DNA of 20,815 bases from [Eubacterium] saphenum. GTDB lineage: Bacteria > Bacillota > Clostridia > Peptostreptococcales > Anaerovoracaceae. The notes beneath the pieces are model-generated. The model worked only from the letters and a program-made list of their open reading frames with translations. It made no database searches and was not told the origin of the DNA. Numbering within the stretch: position 1 is the first letter of the stretch; every line of letters begins with the position of its first letter. This document shows positions 16,051-20,815 of this stretch, piece after piece. The DNA is taken from positions 1-20,815 of the forward strand of contig SFHC01000023.1 in the NCBI GenBank assembly GCA_004555725.1, in the 5' to 3' direction. A program made the position numbers and the translations under genes.

Positions 16051-16145
16051 AATAAAACAGCCCCGCTCTAAGCGAGGCCAATACGTTTATATATCGTACC
16101 TCGGCGGGAAATTAAGCCTTATGCAGGCACCCGCTGTCTTAGGTG
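16051..16145 (-). ncRNA. L10 leader with transcription attenuator
   Basis: The minus-strand RNA begins ACCTAAGACAGCGGG (around 16131-16145) and closes with CCCGCCGAGGT (16098-16108). This gives outer ACCT/AGGT and inner GCGGG/CCCGC stems with the unequal internal loop typical of the L10-binding leader of Gram-positive bacteria. A terminator follows: GCCTCGCT and AGCGGGGC, 8 bp with a 3-nt loop (16060-16078), then TGTTTTATT. The CGAGG of the leader can instead pair with CCTCG of the terminator. Leader folding and termination are therefore linked: when L10 holds the leader, the terminator can form. The regions 16150-16239 and 16000-16050 show only two small stems (GCTGAC at 16185-16199 and GCAGC near 16206-16220). 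Confidence 0.88.
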
Positions 16146-16239
16146 ATTAATTTCAATTTTATGTCTGCACGCCCTGCTTCTGATGCTGACATTGTCAGCC
16201 TCTTTCTGCAGCGCATGCTGCTAAAACAGCTCTTCCCGA

Positions 16240-16935
16240 TTAGCCGAGAATAGCCGGATTAACCTTTACTCCAGGGCCCATCGTTGGTGTTACTGTAACA
16301 CTTCTGAGGTACTGTCCCTTGGCAGATGCCGGTTTAGCCTTTACGATTGCTGCCATCAGAGCATCAAAGTTCTGCTGCAGCTTCTCCGGACCGAAGGACT
16401 TCTTGCCGATTACTGTGTGGACGATGTTCTGTTTATCCAGACGGTACTCAACTTTTCCGGCTTTAATCTCAGCCAGCGCCTTCTCCAGATCCATCGTAAC
16501 TGTACCGGACTTCGGGTTCGGCATCAGACCCTTAGGTCCGAGCAGACGTCCCAGACGTCCTACAACACCCATCATATCCGGGGTTGCAACTACAACGTCA
16601 AAGTCAAACCAGTTTTCCTGCTGGATCTTCTGTGCAAGCTCTTCCGCACCGACATAGTCAGCTCCGGCTTTCTCTGCTTCTTCAGCCTTAGGGCCCTTAG
16701 CAAATACCAGAACTTTTACTTCCTTACCGGTTCCGTTCGGAAGAACGATTGCGCCTCTGACCTGCTGGTCAGCGTGTCTTCCATCTACACCCAGCTTAAT
16801 GTGCGCTTCGATGGTCTCATCAAATTTTGCCTTACCTACCTCTGTGACAATTTTCATTGCCTCAGCCGGATCATAAAGCTTGGACTTGTCGAAGGACTCG
16901 ACAGCCGCTCTGTAATTTTTTCCGTGCTTAGCCAT
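16240..16935 (-). CDS. rplA: Large ribosomal subunit protein L1
   Basis: L1 forms the mobile stalk that guides deacylated tRNA out of the E site. In many bacteria it also represses its own mRNA. The protein is 231 aa, the usual size, with RLGRLLGPKGLMPNPKSGTV in the middle domain and the signature TPTMGPGVKVNP near the C-terminus. The ATG at 16935 follows AGGAGG closely. It lies 58 nt after rplK. That spacer carries a close copy of the 23S rRNA L1-binding site next to the ribosome site, which suggests translational feedback. No anomaly is seen in the coding region. Confidence 0.98.
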   Translation of the reverse strand: MAKHGKNYRAAVESFDKSKLYDPAEAMKIVTEVGKAKFDETIEAHIKLGVDGRHADQQVRGAIVLPNGTGKEVKVLVFAKGPKAEEAEKAGADYVGAEELAQKIQQENWFDFDVVVATPDMMGVVGRLGRLLGPKGLMPNPKSGTVTMDLEKALAEIKAGKVEYRLDKQNIVHTVIGKKSFGPEKLQQNFDALMAAIVKAKPASAKGQYLRSVTVTPTMGPGVKVNPAILG

Positions 16936-16940
16936 TTTTT

Positions 16941-16987
16941 CCTCCTCGTGGTTCTGACGAGCGAAGTCTATGCTTCAGCTCTCCCAC
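16941..16987 (-). promoter_or_regulatory. Candidate L1 translational operator mimicking 23S rRNA
   Basis: The minus strand reads GTGGGAG (16981-16987), then a hairpin (AGC-T-GAAG with CTTC-GCT), then CGTCAGAA and CCAC (16948-16951). GTGG pairs with CCAC, leaving GAG opposite CGTCAGAA. This matches the layout of the L1 site in 23S rRNA, where GUGGGAG faces a GA-rich strand ending CCAC. The closing CCAC is 1 nt from the rplA ribosome site (16941-16946), so L1 bound here would block rplA translation. Confidence 0.75.
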
Positions 16988-16993
16988 AATGCA

Positions 16994-17419
16994 CTATTCT
17001 TCTACTACGATGCCCATGCTGCGAGCAGTACCCTTGATCATGGATGTAGCTGCCTCAAGGCTTGCTGCATTCAGATCCGGCATCTTAGTCTTAGCGATCT
17101 CCTGAACCTGTTCAAGAGTAACCGTAGCAACCTTATTCTTGTTCGGCTCACCAGAAGCTGTATCAATGCCTGCTGCCTTCTTCAGAAGAACTGCTGCCGG
17201 CGGAGTCTTGGTGATGAACGTGAATGATCTGTCTGCGTAAACGGTGATTACTACAGGAATAACCATTCCCGGCTGATCCTGAGTCTTGGCATTGAACTGC
17301 TTGCAGAAGTCCATAATGTTGACTCCGTGCTGTCCTAATGCAGGTCCTACAGGAGGTGCTGGGTTCGCCTTTCCGGCTTCAATCTGGAGTTTAATGTAAC
17401 CCTCGATTTTCTTTGCCAT
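16994..17419 (-). CDS. rplK: Large ribosomal subunit protein L11
   Basis: L11 binds the GTPase-associated centre of 23S rRNA and is needed for the stringent response trigger RelA. The protein is 141 aa, the standard length. The N-terminal domain has the proline-rich motif NPAPPVGPALGQHGVNIM. The C-terminal rRNA-binding domain contains KTPPAAVLLKKAAGI and ends near TARSMGIVVEE. The ATG at 17419 follows AAGGAGG by 9 nt. It starts 18 nt after the nusG stop, so the two are co-transcribed. No irregularity is seen. Confidence 0.98.
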   Translation of the reverse strand: MAKKIEGYIKLQIEAGKANPAPPVGPALGQHGVNIMDFCKQFNAKTQDQPGMVIPVVITVYADRSFTFITKTPPAAVLLKKAAGIDTASGEPNKNKVATVTLEQVQEIAKTKMPDLNAASLEAATSMIKGTARSMGIVVEE

Positions 17420-17437
17420 AAATCGTTTCCTCCTTCC

Positions 17438-18025
17438 CTACTGTATTTTTTCCACCTGATCGAACTCAAGCTCGACAGGGGTATCTCTACCGAACATTGA
17501 AATGCGTACGGTCATGACCTGCTTCTCCGGACTGATTTCAAGAATCTCACCCATGAAACTCTCGAACGGCCCGTTGATTACACGTACCTGATCTCCGACT
17601 TCAACATCCAGATGGATATCTATCTTCTCGATTCCCATGCGCGCCACTTCTTCCGGCGACAGTGGAATCGGTTCAGATCCATGTCCTACAAATCCGGTAA
17701 CACCCTGCGTATTCCGCACAAGGTACCAGGACTCATTGGTGACGACCATCTTGACGATGACATATCCCGGGAACATCTTTCTGGTTTTGATCTTCCTCTG
17801 GCCGTCTTTAACTTCAACCACGCTTTCGGTCGGTACTCGAACGTCCATGATCAGGTCCTGCAGATTTCGGTTCTCGACCATTTTCAGGAGGCTGTCCCTC
17901 ACCTTATTCTCATGTCCGGAATACACGTGAACGACATACCATTTCGCCTGTCCATCGCCGCGGACACCCTCACCCTCAAGCGGGGAGACGATGTTACCTG
18001 TATTCTTCATCTCTGTGTCTGACAT
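17438..18025 (-). CDS. nusG: Transcription termination/antitermination factor NusG
   Basis: NusG binds the clamp of elongating RNA polymerase, modulates pausing and Rho action, and can link to the leading ribosome. The protein is 195 aa. The NGN domain (about 27-117) includes WYVVHVYSGHENKV and the signature RKMFPGYVIVKM. A KOW domain (about 141-195) follows, with VEVGDQVRVINGPFESFMG. The first 26 residues (MSDTEMKNTGNIV...) are an extension not needed for the fold. The chosen ATG has AGAAGG 8 nt upstream. The secE-nusG-rplK order is the common bacterial arrangement; spacing is 58 nt from secE and 18 nt to rplK. Confidence 0.97.
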   Translation of the reverse strand: MSDTEMKNTGNIVSPLEGEGVRGDGQAKWYVVHVYSGHENKVRDSLLKMVENRNLQDLIMDVRVPTESVVEVKDGQRKIKTRKMFPGYVIVKMVVTNESWYLVRNTQGVTGFVGHGSEPIPLSPEEVARMGIEKIDIHLDVEVGDQVRVINGPFESFMGEILEISPEKQVMTVRISMFGRDTPVELEFDQVEKIQ

Positions 18026-18083
18026 CTGATGTACCTTCTTCTATTTCTTATTGACTTATTGACAGGTGTTCAAGAACAATCGA

Positions 18084-18395
18084 TTAGCCCAGTGTAATAC
18101 CGAGCGCTGCTTTCAGCGCACTCAGCCATCCGGTATCAATCAGCCAGAATCCCAGCGCGAAAAGTGCACACGTAGCAATTACGACTACTGTGTAGCTGCC
18201 GAGTTCCTTGCGTGTTGGCCAGACAACCTTGCCCATCTCACGTCTTACACCTCTCCAGTAATCACGGCGGGAATGCGGGTTCTTCTTGCGTGCGTTGCGC
18301 TCGCGCGTAGCACGGGCAGCAGCCTTATGACGCTCTTCCTTGATCTCCTCTTTCGTGACCTGCTTCGGTTTTTGATTCTTATTCTTGTTCGACAT
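18084..18395 (-). CDS. secE: Preprotein translocase subunit SecE
   Basis: SecE clamps and stabilises the SecY channel in the membrane. The protein is 103 aa. A long, highly charged cytoplasmic N-terminal part (1-45) is rich in Lys, Arg and Glu. The conserved amphipathic helix GVRREMGKVVWPTRKEL (49-65) and a single membrane helix (about 67-90) follow. The single-helix form is standard outside the enterobacteria. The ATG at 18395 has AGAGG about 8 nt upstream, and the gene starts 16 nt after rpmG. Position next to nusG confirms the call. Confidence 0.96.
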   Translation of the reverse strand: MSNKNKNQKPKQVTKEEIKEERHKAAARATRERNARKKNPHSRRDYWRGVRREMGKVVWPTRKELGSYTVVVIATCALFALGFWLIDTGWLSALKAALGITLG

Positions 18396-18411
18396 TTCCT
18401 GTGCCTCTTAA

Positions 18412-18561
18412 CTACTTTGTTTCCTTATGAACTGTCTCTTTCTTGCAGAACGGGCAGTACTTCTTCAGTTCCATACGATCAGGATTGTTTTTCTTATTCT
18501 TCATCGTATTGTAGTTTCTCTGCTTGCACTCTGTGCATGCCAATGTTACCTTTACTCTCAT
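18412..18561 (-). CDS. rpmG: Large ribosomal subunit protein bL33 (zinc-ribbon form)
   Basis: A 49-aa ribosomal protein near the 50S E site. It starts MRVKVTLACTECKQRNY and has two Cys pairs (Cys9, Cys12 and Cys36, Cys39), so it is the zinc-binding form. Bacteria with several L33 copies often pair this form with a Cys-free copy that is made under zinc starvation. NNPDRMELKKYCPFCKKE is characteristic of the family. The ATG at 18561 follows GGAGG with 8 nt spacing. It is the first gene of the unit rpmG-secE-nusG-rplKAJL and is preceded by a consensus-like promoter and a leader hairpin. The gene is short but the match is clear. Confidence 0.96.
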   Translation of the reverse strand: MRVKVTLACTECKQRNYNTMKNKKNNPDRMELKKYCPFCKKETVHKETK

Positions 18562-18591
18562 TACCTCGGCCTCCGTTTTTTAACTAAAATT

Positions 18592-18613
18592 CAGAGCCGG
18601 GTTTCCAGCTCTG
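18592..18613 (-). promoter_or_regulatory. Leader hairpin before rpmG
   Basis: A 9-bp stem CAGAGCTGG with CCGGCTCTG (one G-U pair) and a 4-nt loop AAAC. It lies about 25 nt after the predicted start of the rpmG transcript. The following bases on the minus strand, AATTTTAG, form only a weak U-tract. It may be a weak terminator of the LCP gene upstream, an attenuator of rpmG, or a 5' stabiliser. Confidence 0.5.
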
Positions 18614-18641
18614 CAATAATTTCTCATAAAGTCACTCATTA

Positions 18642-18670
18642 ACTATACAATGTTACCCTGTCAAAGTCAA
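18642..18670 (-). promoter_or_regulatory. Strong sigma-A promoter for rpmG-secE-nusG-rplKAJL
   Basis: Minus-strand -35 TTGACT (18665-18670) and -10 TATAGT (18642-18647) match consensus at 5 of 6 each, with the preferred 17-nt spacing. It lies in the short gap after the LCP stop. It gives a leader of roughly 75 nt before rpmG. Confidence 0.8.
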
Positions 18671-18708
18671 CCAGTTTTTTACATCAAATTTGATTTTTTC
18701 CTGATGTT

Positions 18709-20460
18709 TTACCGCGCTTCTTCCAGGCTCATGATCTTATTCACGGCTTTTTCCACGCTTTTCTCATCCGGACGCATTGCATAAACCTGATAGTTTCCGG
18801 TGGAATAGCACTGTGTAAACTCGCCTTTTCCATCCATCCCCTGCTTCTTGATGGTCCAGTGGTAGCCGCCGTTCAGCTGCATGCGAATCAGGCTGCTGAT
18901 CTCTTGCTGCGACATGTTGATCTGCATGTAGTTTTTGCAGGAATCCAGGATGCTTGCATAATGGGTCAGAAGCGTTTTACTGCTGCTGACTTTCTTGATC
19001 ATTGCTTCTACCACTTTGGCCTGATCGCGGTTCCGCTGCAGATCACCGTCTTCAAACGCGTGTCTTTCACGGGCAAATGCCAGCGCTCTGGCTCCGTTCA
19101 GATGGTTCTTTCCCTTCTTGAATGTAAAATATCTCTGCCCGTGCGTGACAAACGCCTGATCGGAATACACATCTACGCCCCCGATGGCGTTGATCACACG
19201 GCTGACAGTAGAATAATTGACCTTGATGTAGTAGTTCATATCAAGACCGGTCAGATCCTCCACAGATTCCATCGTCTGCTGGATGCCGTAAATGCCCGTA
19301 TGCGTCAATTTATCTTCTGCATTATCCTTTTCTGTCAGCTTGACGATATAGTCACGCGGGATCGATGTCAGCAGGATCGTGTGCGTTCTCGGATTGACGG
19401 TTACAATCATGTTAACATCTGAACGGGAAACCGTGTCGATCGTACCCGCCGTGTCCAGTCCACTGAGATAGATGTTGAACGGAGTGTTTGTAACGGACAC
19501 GTTTTTAGACAGGTCTGCAGATGCCCGGACTTTGATTTTTTCAATCACGCGCGTCTTCCCCTTGAACGATTTATCTTTTTCCGAAATACCCTCATAGTGG
19601 CCTGCACTGAGAAGCGCAGCGCTTTCATTGTCATCCTCCAGTTTCTTCCCGATTTTACTCAGGCTCGGTTTATACAGGAAGGTGACATCCGCATTCTTCT
19701 CCAGCTTTTTCCTGGCTGCCGCATCGCCGCTGCTCGCCTTGGAATACGCCAGCACATCGCTGCCGTCTAAATCGGTGACAGTTACATAATCGCTGTCCTT
19801 ATTCACGACCACATAGTACTCTTGTGTCTGCGTTGTGACATCAGTCGTTACCGAAGAAAGGAACTGGGTCGTCTTGTCCATATTCCGGACAGCATAAACA
19901 CCGGTAAACGCAATCAGAAGCGACAGGACAAAGCTGATCAGCCTCCTGGAACGTTTAAATGCCCGGAAAAACATCGGAATAAAAAGCAGGACGCCGACAA
20001 CAGCGACAGCGGCAAGAATTCCGGCCATCCACTTTCCCGGAAGGACGCCGAATGTAAACACCGTCTTCCCGGTCCACACCAGGACTGCAGCAAACACCAG
20101 AGACCAGATCCGGATGATCCAGAAGAGCGGAGAACGGTCCTGGCGTTTTCTGTGCGCACGTTTCTGCGCTCTTTCTGAATAATTGCGCTGCTGTTCAGCT
20201 CCCGATTCCCGTCTCGCCGAGCCGTTCTGGTTATTCCTTCTCGCGGCATTCCCCTGCACGGCGCTTCTGGCACCCGGGCCGCGCTGACTGTCCTGCGCCG
20301 TTTTCTTTCTGTCCGTTCCACGGCCGGATTCGCCGCCGCGGTCGCGTTCTGCTTCATGAGCACGTGCTTCCGCCGCCTTTCTTCTCCGATCGATCTCGCG
20401 GCGGCGCTCCATAGCTTCCTTCCGCAGCTGATCCGCATTTTTTCTACGCTGATCTGTCAT
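18709..20460 (-). CDS. LytR-CpsA-Psr (LCP) family cell-wall glycopolymer ligase
   Basis: LCP enzymes transfer lipid-linked teichoic-acid-like or capsular polymers to peptidoglycan on the outer face of the membrane. The protein is 583 aa. Residues 1-110 are a very basic, charged cytoplasmic arm. Three membrane helices follow (about 111-138, 144-165 and 173-191), then an extracellular region. The LCP core (about 326-490) shows SRSD (Arg346, Asp348), PRDY (Arg369, Asp370), INAIGGVDV, LNGARALAFARERHAFEDG and RNRDQ, the Arg/Asp set that binds the pyrophosphate lipid. The ATG at 20460 has AAGGAG upstream. The gene is alone between tuf and rpmG, with its own near-consensus promoter. Its exact polymer substrate cannot be told. 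Older databases call such proteins LytR transcription regulators, which is misleading. Confidence 0.92.
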   Translation of the reverse strand: MTDQRRKNADQLRKEAMERRREIDRRRKAAEARAHEAERDRGGESGRGTDRKKTAQDSQRGPGARSAVQGNAARRNNQNGSARRESGAEQQRNYSERAQKRAHRKRQDRSPLFWIIRIWSLVFAAVLVWTGKTVFTFGVLPGKWMAGILAAVAVVGVLLFIPMFFRAFKRSRRLISFVLSLLIAFTGVYAVRNMDKTTQFLSSVTTDVTTQTQEYYVVVNKDSDYVTVTDLDGSDVLAYSKASSGDAAARKKLEKNADVTFLYKPSLSKIGKKLEDDNESAALLSAGHYEGISEKDKSFKGKTRVIEKIKVRASADLSKNVSVTNTPFNIYLSGLDTAGTIDTVSRSDVNMIVTVNPRTHTILLTSIPRDYIVKLTEKDNAEDKLTHTGIYGIQQTMESVEDLTGLDMNYYIKVNYSTVSRVINAIGGVDVYSDQAFVTHGQRYFTFKKGKNHLNGARALAFARERHAFEDGDLQRNRDQAKVVEAMIKKVSSSKTLLTHYASILDSCKNYMQINMSQQEISSLIRMQLNGGYHWTIKKQGMDGKGEFTQCYSTGNYQVYAMRPDEKSVEKAVNKIMSLEEAR

Positions 20461-20500
20461 TCACACAGTCTCCTTATATGATTCATGCACGCACAGCCAT

Positions 20501-20524
20501 CGAACCCGCTGAAAGCAGCATTCG
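20501..20524 (-). promoter_or_regulatory. Small hairpin in the LCP gene leader
   Basis: CGAA and TTCG outer arms enclose GCTG-CTTT-CAGC, with a small internal loop between them. It sits about 40 nt before the LCP start codon, in a roughly 120-nt leader that otherwise shows nothing I can name. Role unknown. Confidence 0.35.
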
Positions 20525-20589
20525 CTCAACAGGCATTACAGATGACCGGCAGACACAATTTACTTTTATTGGAAAAAGTTAACGATTGC

Positions 20590-20618
20590 ATTATATCAAC
20601 ATGAGTGTACTGTTTCAA
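20590..20618 (-). promoter_or_regulatory. Near-consensus sigma-A promoter of the LCP gene
   Basis: Minus-strand -35 TTGAAA (20613-20618) and a perfect TATAAT -10 (20590-20595) are separated by exactly 17 nt, with an extended -10 TG. It lies between the tuf terminator and the LCP gene, about 130 nt before its start codon. It is among the strongest promoters seen here. Confidence 0.85.
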
Positions 20619-20640
20619 CAACAGATGTTGCACTTGATTC

Positions 20641-20687
20641 TTAAAAAAGCTTAAAAGAAGCCATACTCCCGGCATCTCTGCCGGAAG
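20641..20687 (-). terminator. Probable terminator of the right-hand tuf
   Basis: A 9-bp stem, CTTCCGGCA with TGCCGGGAG (20666-20674 and 20679-20687, one G-U pair), has a GAGA loop. It lies about 60 nt after the tuf stop. T-rich DNA follows on the minus strand (CTTCTTTTAAGCTTTTTT), but the U-tract starts 7-8 nt from the stem, so it is not textbook. Confidence 0.6.
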
Positions 20688-20745
20688 CACAGCTCCTTAC
20701 GTCAATCAGTTCTCCAGGCTTCTCTGCCCTTCCTCCTGACTTCTA

Positions 20746-20815
20746 TTACTCAATAATCTCCGTTACAACGCCGGATCCTACTGTTCTTCCACCTTCACGA
20801 ATAGCGAATCTCAGT
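20746..20815 (-). CDS. tuf: Elongation factor Tu, C-terminal fragment (window edge)
   Basis: Only the last 22 codons are inside the window, ending FAIREGGRTVGSGVVTEIIE and TAA. This is the universal EF-Tu C-terminus from domain III, where tRNA and EF-Ts contact the factor. It is a second tuf copy, distinct from the one starting at position 95. Its place upstream of the rpmG/secE cluster recalls tufB of E. coli, which precedes secE-nusG-rplK. Here an LCP gene lies between. Identity is clear from the motif; the start lies beyond the window. Confidence 0.95.
   Translation of the reverse strand, partial: LRFAIREGGRTVGSGVVTEIIE

Noticed and set aside
16150..16239. A separate promoter for rplJ-rplL
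   Set aside because: TAAAAT-like -10 boxes occur, but no acceptable -35 lies 16-18 nt upstream. The leader is probably transcribed from the rpmG promoter, though a weak promoter cannot be excluded.
18671..18708. Palindrome ATCAAATTTGAT after the LCP gene as a terminator
   Set aside because: It is AT-only and on the minus strand it is followed by A, not T. It would be very weak even on the plus strand.
20490..20530. tRNA-like bases (GGGTTCGATGGC) in the LCP leader
   Set aside because: They resemble a T-loop, but no acceptor, D or anticodon arms can be drawn around them.
1..20815. CRISPR arrays, transposases, integrases, phage or defence genes
   Set aside because: No repeat-spacer pattern, inverted terminal repeats or motifs of such proteins were seen in any frame that is likely to be coding.

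Overview
All the genes seen in this window lie on the minus strand, and they are the core translation and transcription genes of a low-to-medium G+C Gram-positive bacterium. The order, read 5'->3' on the minus strand (right to left), is tuf(end) - LCP - rpmG - secE - nusG - rplK - rplA - rplJ - rplL - rpoB - rpoC - two secreted-protein genes - rpsL - rpsG - fusA - tuf(start). The class Clostridia is likely, perhaps near Lachnospiraceae. This rests on the joined secE-nusG-rplKAJL-rpoBC and str clusters, the style of FusA, RpoC and S12, the Gram-positive L10 leader, strong AAGGAGG ribosome sites, an LCP cell-wall protein, and InlB-repeat/Ig-like surface domains. The genus cannot be fixed from sequence alone.

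Six transcription units can be proposed from promoters and terminators. (1) The end of one tuf copy, with a terminator-like hairpin (20641-20687). (2) A single LCP cell-wall gene behind a near-consensus promoter (20590-20618). (3) rpmG-secE-nusG-rplK-rplA-rplJ-rplL from a second strong promoter (18642-18670). It carries two protein-RNA control sites, an L1-binding rRNA mimic before rplA and an L10 leader with attenuator before rplJ, and ends at a strong terminator (14893-14944). (4) rpoB-rpoC with its own promoter and a strong terminator (7071-7125). (5) Two exported proteins of unknown function (241 and 737 aa) behind a long 5' region with a G9 tract, ending in a row of hairpins and a terminator (3681-3734). 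(6) The str operon rpsL-rpsG-fusA-tuf from a promoter at 3611-3639, with structured spacers between rpsL and rpsG and between fusA and tuf.

Most of the window is conserved housekeeping DNA. The accessory parts are the secreted-protein pair between rpoC and rpsL and the LCP gene between tuf and rpmG. The secreted pair appears to share a domain. The larger protein ends in an InlB B-repeat, an FN3-like module and an Ig-like module, and its base composition shifts sharply between its two halves. I see no defence system, CRISPR array, transposase, tRNA or rRNA gene. The most informative non-coding signals are the L1 operator mimic, the L10 attenuator, the 14-bp hairpin beside the tuf ribosome site, the structured rpsL-rpsG spacer, and the G9 tract with a possible leader peptide before the secreted pair.
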